The notes beneath the pieces are model-generated. The model had not been told where the DNA came from and searched no databases. It was given only the letters and a program-made list of their open reading frames with translations. Positions 26,814 to 36,252 of a DNA stretch of 64,000 bases are shown in pieces. Positions within the stretch are counted from its first letter, which is position 1. Every line of letters starts with the position of its first letter. The position numbers and the translations under genes are program-made. Location: positions 186,001-250,000 of the forward strand of contig NZ_CP026101.1 in assembly GCF_002902945.1 (NCBI RefSeq), written 5' to 3'. This DNA comes from Paraburkholderia caribensis (lineage in GTDB: Bacteria; Pseudomonadota; Gammaproteobacteria; Burkholderiales; Burkholderiaceae).

Positions 26814-27961
26814 GCGGTCTGCGCGCCATGCACGCGTCCTTCGAAATCGCCGACGCAAGCAGCGTCGCGTTCGCGCGGCGCGGCGCCAATGACGCGGCGC
26901 AAAAGGGCGCGCTCAATGAGACGGATCTGGGGCGGGTCGCCCTGATCGTCACGGAGACGGCGACCAACATCCTCAAGCATGCGCAGCACGGCGAACTGCT
27001 CGTGCGGGTCCTGCCGTCGGATACGGCGGGCACACTCGCTGACGGCGTCGAGATCATCGCGTTCGACAAAGGTCCGGGCATGCAGGACGTGCAGCTCGCG
27101 TTCCGCGACGGCAGCACGACGGCGGGCTCGCCGGGCACGGGGCTGGGCGCGATCCGGCGCCTGTCGGAAGAGTTGTCGGTGTATTCGCAGCCGAATCTCG
27201 GCACCGTGCTGCGCGCCGTGGTGCGCAGCCGCAGCACGAAAGAGCGCCCGGGACGCGCGGCGGCAGGCACCGACATCGGCGGCGTATGTGTGCCGTATCC
27301 GGGCGAATCCGTGTGCGGCGACGCGTGGGGAGTCGAAGCGGATCGGGACGGCCTGACCATCACGCTTGCCGATGGTCTCGGCCACGGCCCCGACGCCCAT
27401 GTGGCGGCGGCCGCTGCCGTCGATGTCGCGCGGCGCCGTGCGGGCCGCTCGCCCGCCACGCTGATGGAGCTCGCGCACGGTGCGTTGCGCCCCACACGCG
27501 GCGCGGCCGTCGCCATGGCGCGGCTCGATCTCACACGCTCGCAACTCGTGTTCACGGGCACGGGCAACATCGCGGCGTCGATCTTCAATACCGGCAAGCC
27601 GGCCCTCGTGGGCGGCGGCGCGAGCCTCGGCTCGAGCACGGCAGCCGAAGCCGCGCGCAACACGTGGCAACTCACGTCGCGCAACGGCATCGTCGGTCAT
27701 ACGATGCGCGACTCGCAGGAATTCGAAGTGGCGTGGACGCGCGACGCGCTGCTCATCCTGCATTCGGACGGCATCGGCACGCGCTGGGATCTGGCGGCGT
27801 ATCCCGGCTTGCATCTGCAGCCGGCCGTGATGATCGCCGCCGTGCTGTACCGCGATTTCTCGCGACGCCGCGACGACGCCACCGTGGTAGTCGTCAAGGC
27901 AGACCAGGGAGTACATTTCAGGCATGACGACCCCCATACTGCGCATCCGGCTCGAGGCTGA
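26798..27961 (+). CDS. GHKL ATPase plus SpoIIE/PP2C-type phosphatase (RsbX/RsbU-like)
   Basis: About 387 residues. Residues ~10-145 form an anti-sigma-factor-like GHKL domain (TETATNILKHAQHG, FDKGPGMQD, GTGLGAIRRL). Residues ~160-380 form a SpoIIE-type PP2C phosphatase with metal-binding Asp in GDAWG, ADGLGHG, SDGIG and DDATVVVV. It overlaps rsbT by 16 bases. Start at ATG 26798; an ATG at 26828 is the alternative. In Bacillus RsbX resets the stressosome by dephosphorylating RsbS/RsbR, which this enzyme may do. The added kinase-like domain gives a two-headed protein that might also be an RsbT-like partner. Confidence 0.82.
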   Translation: METSLSGLRAMHASFEIADASSVAFARRGANDAAQKGALNETDLGRVALIVTETATNILKHAQHGELLVRVLPSDTAGTLADGVEIIAFDKGPGMQDVQLAFRDGSTTAGSPGTGLGAIRRLSEELSVYSQPNLGTVLRAVVRSRSTKERPGRAAAGTDIGGVCVPYPGESVCGDAWGVEADRDGLTITLADGLGHGPDAHVAAAAAVDVARRRAGRSPATLMELAHGALRPTRGAAVAMARLDLTRSQLVFTGTGNIAASIFNTGKPALVGGGASLGSSTAAEAARNTWQLTSRNGIVGHTMRDSQEFEVAWTRDALLILHSDGIGTRWDLAAYPGLHLQPAVMIAAVLYRDFSRRRDDATVVVVKADQGVHFRHDDPHTAHPARG

Positions 27962-29372
27962 GGAAGACGTCGTCGCAGCGCGCCGCAAGGCGCGCGCGAT
28001 CGCCGCGGGCTTCGGCTTCTCCATGCTCGACCAGACACGCATCGCAAGCGCGGTCTCGGAGATCGCGCGCAATGCATTCGAATACGCGTATGGCGGCGAA
28101 GTGACCTTCGCATTCGACGGCGCTTCTAAACCGCAGGCGCTAATCATCGACGTGCGCGACCGCGGTCCTGGCATCCGCGAACTCGAGTCGGTGCTTGACG
28201 GCACCTACCGGTCGTCGACGGGCATGGGCCGCGGCATCGCCGGGAGCCGCCGGCTGATGGATCGGTGCGAAATCGAATCGTCGGCGGAACGCGGCACGGC
28301 TGTGACGATGGCGCGCTTCCTGCCGCTCGACCGCCCCGAAGTGGCCGCGTCGGGCATCGACGCGATCATGCGCAACCTCGTCCAGCAGAACGCGCTGGGC
28401 GGACGTCCGGGCGGAGCAAGGAGCGCAGGGGACGCGGCGCGCCGCTCGTTCGACGAAGTGCTCGAACAGAATCGCGAACTGCTCGCCACGCTGACGGAAC
28501 TGCGCGACCGCCAGGACGAGTTGACCCGCCTCACGCAGGAACTCGAAGCCACCAATCGCGGCGTGGTCGCGCTATACGCGGAACTCGACGAACGCGCGGA
28601 CGAACTGCGGCGCGCCGACACGATGAAGTCGCGCTTCCTGTCGAACATGAGCCACGAACTGCGCACGCCGCTCAGCTCGATCCGGGCGCTGTCGAATCTG
28701 CTGGTGAACCGGCTCGACGGCGACCTGTCCGCCGAGCAGGAACGCCAGGTGCTACTTATACGCAAATCGGCCGAAGATCTGACCGAAATCGTCAACGATC
28801 TGCTCGATCTCGCCAAGATCGAAGCAGGCCGTACTGAATTGACACCTGCCTGGTTCAAGGCCACCGGGCTCTTTGCGGCGCTGCGCCCGATGCTGACGCC
28901 GCTTCAGACTGATCCGTCGGTGAAGCTGATTTTCGAGGACGCGTACGGTTTGCCACCCATCTTCGCCGACGAAGCCAAGCTCACGCAGATACTGCGTAAT
29001 TTCGTCTCCAACGCGCTCAAATTTACCGAGCGCGGTGAGATACGCGTCGGCGCGCGAATGGAGCCGGATGGCGAGCACGTCACATTCTTCGTGGCCGACA
29101 CGGGAATTGGCATCGCCGAGGAGCACCAGCAAGTGATTTTCGAAGAGTTTGGCCAGGTGCAGAACCATCTGCAGCAGCGGGTCAAAGGTACGGGCCTCGG
29201 CTTGCCGCTGTGCCGCAAGCTCGCTGCGCTGCTCGGCGGCCACGTGGGTGTCGACAGCAAGCCGGGCGTGGGCTCGACCTTCTCCGCGACGCTGCCGCTC
29301 GAAGCGGTAGCCGGGCCGCGCGCGGACGACGCAACCGGCGGCCCGGCCATCGTGCACGGAGGCACCTCATGA
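27924..29372 (+). CDS. RsbT-like domain fused to a histidine kinase
   Basis: A 482-residue protein. The first ~135 residues repeat an RsbT-type GHKL fold (SEIARNAFEYAYGG, VRDRGPGI, GMGRGIAGSRRLMD). A coiled-coil linker (~180-230) leads to HisKA with His244 in SNMSHELRTP and a HATPase_c domain (NFVSNALKFTE, ADTGIGIAEE, GTGLGLPLCRK). There are no membrane segments, so it is cytoplasmic. It overlaps the phosphatase gene by 38 bases, and its own stop overlaps the next start (ATGA). The fusion suggests docking of a two-component kinase to RsbS/RsbR, in place of the sigma-B output (inference). Confidence 0.85.
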   Translation: MTTPILRIRLEAEEDVVAARRKARAIAAGFGFSMLDQTRIASAVSEIARNAFEYAYGGEVTFAFDGASKPQALIIDVRDRGPGIRELESVLDGTYRSSTGMGRGIAGSRRLMDRCEIESSAERGTAVTMARFLPLDRPEVAASGIDAIMRNLVQQNALGGRPGGARSAGDAARRSFDEVLEQNRELLATLTELRDRQDELTRLTQELEATNRGVVALYAELDERADELRRADTMKSRFLSNMSHELRTPLSSIRALSNLLVNRLDGDLSAEQERQVLLIRKSAEDLTEIVNDLLDLAKIEAGRTELTPAWFKATGLFAALRPMLTPLQTDPSVKLIFEDAYGLPPIFADEAKLTQILRNFVSNALKFTERGEIRVGARMEPDGEHVTFFVADTGIGIAEEHQQVIFEEFGQVQNHLQQRVKGTGLGLPLCRKLAALLGGHVGVDSKPGVGSTFSATLPLEAVAGPRADDATGGPAIVHGGTS

Positions 29373-31003
29373 CGGTTGCCGCTCCGCTGATCCTCAACGT
29401 CGACGACAACGACGGCGCGCGTTACGCGAAAACGCGCGTGCTCGTGCATGCCGGTTTCGAGGTCATCGAGGCGGCGACGGGCCAGGGCGCGCTCGATCAG
29501 GTGCGCACGCACAATCCAGCGCTCGTGCTGCTCGACGTGAAGCTGCCCGATATCAGCGGCATCGAGGTCTGCTCGATTCTCAAGCGCGATCCACAAACGC
29601 GCTCGACGCTCATCCTGCAGACGTCGGCGGCCGCCGTGCAATCGTTCGACAAGGTCCGCGCGCTCGACGGCGGCGCGGACAGCTATCTGACGGAGCCGAT
29701 CGAGCCGGCCGAACTCGCCGCCAACGTGCGCGCGCTATTGCGGCTGCACCGCGCGGAGGAAGCACTGCGCGACGCCGACCGTCGCAAGGACCAGTTCCTC
29801 GCGACGCTCGCGCACGAACTGCGCAATCCGCTTGCGCCGATCCGCAATGCCGTCGAACTGATGGACCCGCGCCATCACGCGAACGCCGAGACGGTGCGCG
29901 ACGCGCGCATGATCGCGCGCCGTCAGGTCGAGCATCTGAGCCGGCTCGTCGACGATCTTCTCGACGTGTCGCGCATCACGCACGGCAAGATCGCGCTGCA
30001 GATGGAATGCGTCGATCTCGGCGCCGCCGTCGCAACGGCCGTCGAAGCAAACCAGCCGTCCATTGAGAAGAAGCAGCACACGTTGCACGTCAACGTGCCC
30101 GACGAGTCATGCATGATCTACGGCGACCCGATCCGCGTCGCGCAGGTGATCAGCAATCTTCTGTCGAACGCGGCGAAGTACACGCCCGAAGGCGGCGTGA
30201 TCGAGCTCGACGCGAGCGTGGCCGAAGACACCATGACGATCCGCGTGCGCGACAACGGCATCGGCATTCCGCCGAACGAACTCGCTGACGTGTTCAATCT
30301 CTTCATGCAATCGGAAGATTCGCTGGCGCGCTCGGAGGGCGGTCTTGGCATCGGGCTGTCGCTTGCGAAGACGCTCACCGAACTGCATGGCGGCTCTATC
30401 GAGGCATTTTCTGCGGGACTTGGAATGGGCTCGGAATTTGTTGTGACATTGCCGATCGCGGCATCAGGAAAGGTGGCGGCGCCGTGGCCGGCAGCCTCCG
30501 GGGCGGCGACGTCCGGCGACGACGCCGCGACTGACACGGCGCCCGCCGCCGCCAATCCCGTCGACGACACCCAGGGCGCGCCCGATGCGAAGCGCCGTGT
30601 GCTGGTGGTCGATGACAGCGTCGACGGCGCCGAATCGATGTCGATCCTGCTCGAAATGCTCGGCCACGACGTGCGCGTGATGTACGACGGCGCGGCGGCG
30701 ATCGCGGCGGCGGGCGAGTTCAAGCCGGAAGTGGTGCTGCTCGATATCGGCTTGCCGGGCATCGACGGCTACCAGGTTGCGCGTGCGTTGCGCGCCGAGC
30801 CGGCTACGGCGGGCGCATTGCTGATCGCGCTCACGGGCTATGGTCAGGACAGCGACCGGCAGCGCACGCGCGATGCGGGCTTCGACCATCATCTCGTGAA
30901 GCCTGCTTCGCTCGACGACATCGAACGCGTGATCGCGACAGACGGCGCGAGCGGCATGCCGCGCAATCCGGGCACGCCCGTGCGGTCGGACGCGACGGGG
31001 TGA
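29369..31003 (+). CDS. Hybrid histidine kinase with two receiver domains (REC-HK-REC)
   Basis: About 544 residues. The N-terminal receiver has phospho-Asp56 (LLDVKLPDISG). HisKA has His149 (ATLAHELRNPL), followed by HATPase_c (NLLSNAAKYTPEG, DNGIGIPP, GIGLSLAKTL). A second receiver has Asp459 (LLDIGLPGIDG). No transmembrane region or DNA-binding output is present. The ATG at 29369 overlaps the previous stop; the longer frame back to 29210 lies inside the upstream kinase gene. It probably relays phosphate between the RsbT-fused kinase and an unlinked output regulator. Confidence 0.87.
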   Translation: MTVAAPLILNVDDNDGARYAKTRVLVHAGFEVIEAATGQGALDQVRTHNPALVLLDVKLPDISGIEVCSILKRDPQTRSTLILQTSAAAVQSFDKVRALDGGADSYLTEPIEPAELAANVRALLRLHRAEEALRDADRRKDQFLATLAHELRNPLAPIRNAVELMDPRHHANAETVRDARMIARRQVEHLSRLVDDLLDVSRITHGKIALQMECVDLGAAVATAVEANQPSIEKKQHTLHVNVPDESCMIYGDPIRVAQVISNLLSNAAKYTPEGGVIELDASVAEDTMTIRVRDNGIGIPPNELADVFNLFMQSEDSLARSEGGLGIGLSLAKTLTELHGGSIEAFSAGLGMGSEFVVTLPIAASGKVAAPWPAASGAATSGDDAATDTAPAAANPVDDTQGAPDAKRRVLVVDDSVDGAESMSILLEMLGHDVRVMYDGAAAIAAAGEFKPEVVLLDIGLPGIDGYQVARALRAEPATAGALLIALTGYGQDSDRQRTRDAGFDHHLVKPASLDDIERVIATDGASGMPRNPGTPVRSDATG

Positions 31004-31305
31004 TGGGGCTTCGAACGGAACGCAGCGAAGCAAGGTAGCGCGCGAGGGCAGCAAGCATGGACACCGGTGTACCGCGTGTGGCCGCAGGGCGAGAGCGATA
31101 CGGCGGGACGCAGAGTCAGTTCACCTATGAGACGTGCCCCTCTGACTTCCGGACCGATTCCACGGGAGCGCCCAAAACCGGCCGGCGGCGGCGTCGCGCG
31201 TCGCCTGTCTGGCGCGCCGAACGGCGCTCCTTGCTCCTTGCCCTGCGGCCAGTTTCGGACGTTCGCATGTACGTTTCATAGATAAACAGACCCAAGGTTG
31301 CGTCG
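31004..31305. other. Intergenic region before the large hybrid kinase
   Basis: About 300 bases separate the REC-HK-REC gene from the large hybrid kinase gene. I see no gene, strong hairpin with T-run, or clear promoter boxes. The last ~40 bases before the ATG (TTTCATAGATAAACAGACCC region) are more A+T-rich and are the likeliest promoter or leader. The gap suggests the large kinase can be transcribed separately from the rsb operon. Confidence 0.4.
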
Positions 31306-34300
31306 ATGAAACCGGACAACACGATGGCGGGCGCGTCCACTGAGGCGGACGCGGCGCTCGCAGGCAGTGCGTCTCCCAGCTTCCTCGCGGGCGGCGGCGA
31401 GATGGGCAGTCTGATACGCGCCTACGACTGGCGCGCGACGCCGCTCGGCGCGCCCGACGACTGGCCGCAAAGCCTGAAGACGGCGATCCGCATCATGCTC
31501 ACGTCGCGCCAGCCGATCTGGATCGGCTGGGGGCCGGACCTGATCTACTTCTACAACGATCCCTACAAGTCGATCATCGGCGGCAAGCATCCCGCTGCGC
31601 TCGGACAGCCGACGTCGACGGTGTGGCGCGAAATCTGGGGCGAGATTCAGCCGTTGCTGGAGACGGCGCTGACGGGCAGCGAAGGCACCTTCACGGAGCA
31701 GAAGCTCCTGATCATGGAGCGCAACGGCTACCCGGAAGAAACGTACTACACGTTTTCCTACAGCCCGATTCCCGACGATCACGGCGGCACGGGCGGCATC
31801 ATCTGCGCGAACAGCGACGACACCGTACGCGTGCTCGGCGAACGCCAGCTACGCCTGTTACGGGAGATCGGCGCGGCGACGCGCGACGCGCTGTCGTGGC
31901 GCGATGTCTGCGAGCGCAGCGTGCGCGCGCTCGAAAGCGATCCCTACGACCTCACTTTCGCGCTGTTCTATCAGACCGAGCCGGGCGGCGCGTCGGCGTC
32001 GCTGGCGGGCGCATGCGGCATCGGCGCGGGCCATCCCGCCGCGCCGCAATCGATGGATGCCGCGCCCGGCGCCGCGTGGCCGTTCGCCGACGTGCTGCGC
32101 AGCCAGCGTCTGGCCATCGTGCCGGATCTCGCGGAGCGCTTCGACGCGCCCTTGCCTTCGGGCGCATGGCAGCGGCCTAGCGCGCAGGCGGCTGTGCTGC
32201 CCGTGCAACCGTCGGGCGAAGCAGGGCGCGGCGGCGTGCTGGTCGTCGGGCTGAATCCGTACCGGCTCGTCGACGACAACTACCGTACGTTTCTCACGCT
32301 GGTCGCGCGGCAGATGGGCGCGGCGCTCGGCTACGCGGACGCCTACGAAGAAGAGCGGCGGCGCGCGGAAGCGCTCGCGGAAATCGATCGCGCGAAAACG
32401 ACTTTCTTCTCGAACATCAGTCACGAGTTCCGCACGCCGCTCACGCTGATGCTGGGCACGCTCGAAGAACTGCTCGCGAAACCCGATGCGGCCAGCACGG
32501 CTGACCGGCCGCTGCTCGAAGTCACGCATCGCAATGGCTTGCGGCTGCTGAAGCTCGTGAATGCGCTGCTCGACTTCTCGCGCATCCAGGCGGGGCGCAT
32601 CGAGATCCATCCGCAGCCGACCGATCTCGCGGCGTTCACCGCCGACCTCGCGTCGCTGTTCCGCTCGGCGGTCGAATCGGCGGGCATGACGCTCGAAGTC
32701 GATTGCGAACCGTTGCCGTATCCCGTGTCGATCGACCGCGAGATGTGGGAGAAGGTCGTGCTCAATCTGCTGTCGAATGCGTTCAAGTTCACGCTCACGG
32801 GCCGCATTGCGGTGAGCCTGAAAGCGACGCAGGGCGGCAGCATCGAAATGAGCGTCGCCGATTCGGGTATCGGCATTCCCGAGCACGAGATTCCGCGCCT
32901 GTTCGAACGTTTCCATCGCGTCGAAGGCGCGGTGGGGCGGTCGGTCGAAGGCAGCGGCATCGGGCTCGCGCTCGTCAGCGAGCTGGTGCGGCTGCACGAC
33001 GGCGTGATTCATGTCGAGAGCGAACTCGGCGTCGGCACGCGATTTACGGTCGTGCTGCCGGCTACGCTATCGATGGACCCTGCGTCCGGTAACAGCGCGC
33101 GCGCGACGACGAGCGCGAGCGCGCACAGCTACGCGGACGCCGCGCTGCGCTGGCTGCCCGATGCGTACCCGGATGACAGTGCCAGCGATCCGGGCCCGCT
33201 GCCCGCCACCGGCGAAACACCGTCCGCCGGGGTAGACGGCCGAGCGACGGGCAAGCTGCTCGTCGTCGACGACAACGCCGATCTGCGTGACTACATGCGG
33301 CGTATTCTGTCGGCGGCGGGTCATGATGTGCATCTTGCTTGCGACGGCGAGGAAGCGCTCGCGGCCGCGCGCAACCTGCAGCCCGAGCTGATCGTGTCCG
33401 ACGTGATGATGCCGAAGCTCGACGGCTTTGGCCTGTTGCGCGCGTTGCGCGCCGACGCCGAACTGCGCGAAACGCCCGTGCTGCTGCTGTCGGCGCGTGC
33501 GGGCGAAGAGGCGAAAGTGGGCGGACTCGAATCGGGCGCGGACGACTATCTGATCAAGCCGTTCGCGGCGCGCGAACTGCTCGCGCGCGTCGCGGGCAAT
33601 CTGCAACTCGCGCGCTTGCGGCGAGAAACAGGCAACCGTCTGCGCGAAGAGTCGCGCACGCTCGAAATCCTGAACCGCGTCGGCACCGCGGTCGCGGCGG
33701 AACTCGACCTGAACCGCGCGGTGCAGGTCGTCGTCGATGCCGCGACGGAACTGACCGGCGCCGCGTTCGGCGCGTTTTTCTACAACGTGCAGGACGACAA
33801 GGGCGGCAGCTACATGCTGTACACGCTGTCGGGCGTGCCGAAAGACAGCTTCGCGAAGTTTCCGATGCCGCGCAACACGGCCGTATTCGCACCGACGTTC
33901 CAGGGCGAAGGCATCGTGCGTTCCGACGACATTACGAAAGACGCGCGCTACGGCCGCAACCCGCCGCATCGCGGGATGCCCGAGGGCCATCTGCAGGTGT
34001 GCAGCTATCTTGCTGCGCCCGTCGTGTCGCGCACGGGCGAAGTGCTCGGCGGACTGTTCTTCGGACATCCGACGCCGGGTGTGTTCACCGCGCGCGCGGA
34101 GCGCGTCGTCGAAGGCATCGCCGCGCAGGCCGCGACGGCCATCGACAACGCACGCCTCTATCAGGCCGCGCAACGCGAAATCGCCGAGCGCACGAAGGCG
34201 CAAGAGGCGCTGCGCGAATTGAACGAAACGCTCGAGGCGCGCGTGATCGAAGCCGTCGCGGATCGCGACCGTCTGTGGGACTTCAGTGAAGACCTGCTGG

Positions 34301-36219
34301 TGGTCGCGGGTTTCAATGGCGAGTTGCAGCGCATCAGTCCTTCGTGGACGCGCGTGCTCGGTCACGACATGCACTGGCTCGCGTTGCAGTCGTACTTCTC
34401 GTTGATTCACGCCGACGACCATTCGATGGTCAAGGCGCACCTCGACGAACTGCGCCGCACGGGTGCGCCGACGCGTTTCGAGAACCGGCTGAAGCATATC
34501 GACGGCGGTTGGCGCTGGATCGCGTGGACGCTTTCGCTCGATCCCGATACGGAGCGCATTCACGGCGTCGGCCGCGACGTGACGAGCGACCGCGAAACGC
34601 AGGAAGCGCTGCGTCACGCGGAAGAAGCATTGCGCGTCGCGCAGAAGATGGAAGCCATCGGCAAGCTGACGGGCGGCGTCGCGCACGACTTCAACAATCT
34701 GCTGCAGGTGATCGGCGGCAATCTGCAACTGCTCGCCGACGACGTGGTTGGCCAGGAGCGGCCCGCGCAACGCGTGCGCAATGCGCTCGGCGGCGTCGCG
34801 CGCGGCGCGAAGCTCGCGTCGCAACTGCTCGCGTTCGGCCGTCGTCAACCGCTCGCGCCGAAGGTGGTGAACCTCGGGCGCTTCGTGCGCGGTCTCGACG
34901 ACATGCTGCGGCGCGCGTTGGGCGACGGCATCGAGATCGAGACCATCGTGTCGGGCGGATTGTGGAATACGCTCGTCGATCCGTTTCAGGTGGAGAACGC
35001 GCTGCTCAATCTCGCGATCAATGCGCGCGATGCGATGGACGGCCACGGCAAGCTGACCATCGAAGCGGGCAATGCATCGCTCGACGATGCGTACGCGAAG
35101 CGTCACGCCGACGTCACGCCGGGCCAGTACGTGATGGTCGCCGTCACCGATACCGGCTCGGGCATGTCAACCGACGTGCAGGAGCATGTGTTCGAGCCGT
35201 TCTTCACGACCAAGCCGGAAGGACAGGGCACGGGGCTGGGCTTGAGCATGGTGTATGGCTTCGTCAAGCAGTCGGGCGGCCATGTGAAGATCTACAGCGA
35301 GATGGGGCACGGCACGACGATCCGCCTGTATCTGCCGCGCGTACGCGAGGAAGAGGATCTCGAAACGGATGTCGACGCAGGACCGGCCAAAGGCGGCGCG
35401 GAGACGATACTCGTCGTCGAGGACGATGAAGACGTACGCACGACGGTGGTCGAGATGCTGGCGTCGCTCGGCTATCGCGTGCTGAGGGCGAAAGATGCGC
35501 AAAGCGCGCTGGCGATCGTCGAAAGCGGCGTGCCGATCCATCTGCTTTTCACGGATGTCGTGATGCCCGGGCCGCTGCGCAGCACGGAGCTGGCGCGCAA
35601 GGCGCGCGAGCGTCAGCCGGGCATCGCGGTGCTGTTCACGTCGGGCTACACGGACAACGCGATCGTGCACGGCGGGCGGCTGGACGAAGGCGTCGAGCTG
35701 TTGAGCAAGCCGTATTCGCAGGAAGCGCTCGCGCGCAAGATCCAGCACGCGCTACAGGTGCAGTACGCGCGGCCGGACGATACCGTCACGCTGCAGGCGC
35801 AGGACTCGCAAACCGTCAGGGTCGTCGACCGGCACAGCAACGAGACGTTCGAAGCGATCCGCGATCTGCGCATTCTGTTCGTCGAAGACGACGAACTGGT
35901 GCGCGTCAGCACGGCGGAGCTGCTGCGCACTTTCGGCCTCGAAGTCGCCGAGGCGGCGAGCGCGGCGCAAGCGTCGCAGATGCTGCAGGAGCGCGATTTC
36001 GACGTGCTGTTGACGGACGTCGGGCTGGCGGGCGAGTCGGGCGTCGATCTGGCCATCGACGCCGCCGCGCGCCAGCCCGGCATGCGCGTGATTTTCGTCA
36101 CGGGCTCAGACGCGGCGTTGTCGGCTCAGCAGCGGACGCAATTGCAGGGCGTCGCGCAATTGCGCAAGCCGTACGATCCGCTCGATCTCGTCAACGCATT
36201 GCGCGCATGTGTCGAATGA
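31306..36219 (+). CDS. Giant multidomain hybrid sensor kinase (PAS-GAF-HK-REC-GAF-PAS-HK-REC-REC)
   Basis: A 1637-residue cytoplasmic protein. Order by motifs: a PAS-like domain (~55-155, WIGWGPDLIYFYNDPY); a GAF-like domain (~180-345); HisKA with His373 (SNISHEFRTPL) plus HATPase_c; a receiver with Asp699 (IVSDVMMPKLDG); a second GAF (~790-955); a PAS (~985-1095, FSEDLLVVAGFNG); a second HisKA with His1127 (GGVAHDFNNLLQ) plus HATPase_c; then receivers with Asp1417 (LFTDVVMPGP) and Asp1571 (LLTDVGLAGESG). Two full kinase cores and three receivers imply an internal phosphorelay. It follows the stressosome genes on the same strand and may be one of its outputs. No transmembrane helix is seen. 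Confidence 0.85.
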   Translation: MKPDNTMAGASTEADAALAGSASPSFLAGGGEMGSLIRAYDWRATPLGAPDDWPQSLKTAIRIMLTSRQPIWIGWGPDLIYFYNDPYKSIIGGKHPAALGQPTSTVWREIWGEIQPLLETALTGSEGTFTEQKLLIMERNGYPEETYYTFSYSPIPDDHGGTGGIICANSDDTVRVLGERQLRLLREIGAATRDALSWRDVCERSVRALESDPYDLTFALFYQTEPGGASASLAGACGIGAGHPAAPQSMDAAPGAAWPFADVLRSQRLAIVPDLAERFDAPLPSGAWQRPSAQAAVLPVQPSGEAGRGGVLVVGLNPYRLVDDNYRTFLTLVARQMGAALGYADAYEEERRRAEALAEIDRAKTTFFSNISHEFRTPLTLMLGTLEELLAKPDAASTADRPLLEVTHRNGLRLLKLVNALLDFSRIQAGRIEIHPQPTDLAAFTADLASLFRSAVESAGMTLEVDCEPLPYPVSIDREMWEKVVLNLLSNAFKFTLTGRIAVSLKATQGGSIEMSVADSGIGIPEHEIPRLFERFHRVEGAVGRSVEGSGIGLALVSELVRLHDGVIHVESELGVGTRFTVVLPATLSMDPASGNSARATTSASAHSYADAALRWLPDAYPDDSASDPGPLPATGETPSAGVDGRATGKLLVVDDNADLRDYMRRILSAAGHDVHLACDGEEALAAARNLQPELIVSDVMMPKLDGFGLLRALRADAELRETPVLLLSARAGEEAKVGGLESGADDYLIKPFAARELLARVAGNLQLARLRRETGNRLREESRTLEILNRVGTAVAAELDLNRAVQVVVDAATELTGAAFGAFFYNVQDDKGGSYMLYTLSGVPKDSFAKFPMPRNTAVFAPTFQGEGIVRSDDITKDARYGRNPPHRGMPEGHLQVCSYLAAPVVSRTGEVLGGLFFGHPTPGVFTARAERVVEGIAAQAATAIDNARLYQAAQREIAERTKAQEALRELNETLEARVIEAVADRDRLWDFSEDLLVVAGFNGELQRISPSWTRVLGHDMHWLALQSYFSLIHADDHSMVKAHLDELRRTGAPTRFENRLKHIDGGWRWIAWTLSLDPDTERIHGVGRDVTSDRETQEALRHAEEALRVAQKMEAIGKLTGGVAHDFNNLLQVIGGNLQLLADDVVGQERPAQRVRNALGGVARGAKLASQLLAFGRRQPLAPKVVNLGRFVRGLDDMLRRALGDGIEIETIVSGGLWNTLVDPFQVENALLNLAINARDAMDGHGKLTIEAGNASLDDAYAKRHADVTPGQYVMVAVTDTGSGMSTDVQEHVFEPFFTTKPEGQGTGLGLSMVYGFVKQSGGHVKIYSEMGHGTTIRLYLPRVREEEDLETDVDAGPAKGGAETILVVEDDEDVRTTVVEMLASLGYRVLRAKDAQSALAIVESGVPIHLLFTDVVMPGPLRSTELARKARERQPGIAVLFTSGYTDNAIVHGGRLDEGVELLSKPYSQEALARKIQHALQVQYARPDDTVTLQAQDSQTVRVVDRHSNETFEAIRDLRILFVEDDELVRVSTAELLRTFGLEVAEAASAAQASQMLQERDFDVLLTDVGLAGESGVDLAIDAAARQPGMRVIFVTGSDAALSAQQRTQLQGVAQLRKPYDPLDLVNALRACVE

Positions 36220-36252
36220 TTTTTCGCCGCGTCTGGCTCGGTAGGTTCTGCC

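Noticed and set aside
33067..35106. 679-codon minus-strand open frame inside the giant kinase gene
   Set aside because: The plus strand has ordered kinase, GAF, PAS and receiver motifs; the antisense product is rich in Arg/Ala/His with none.
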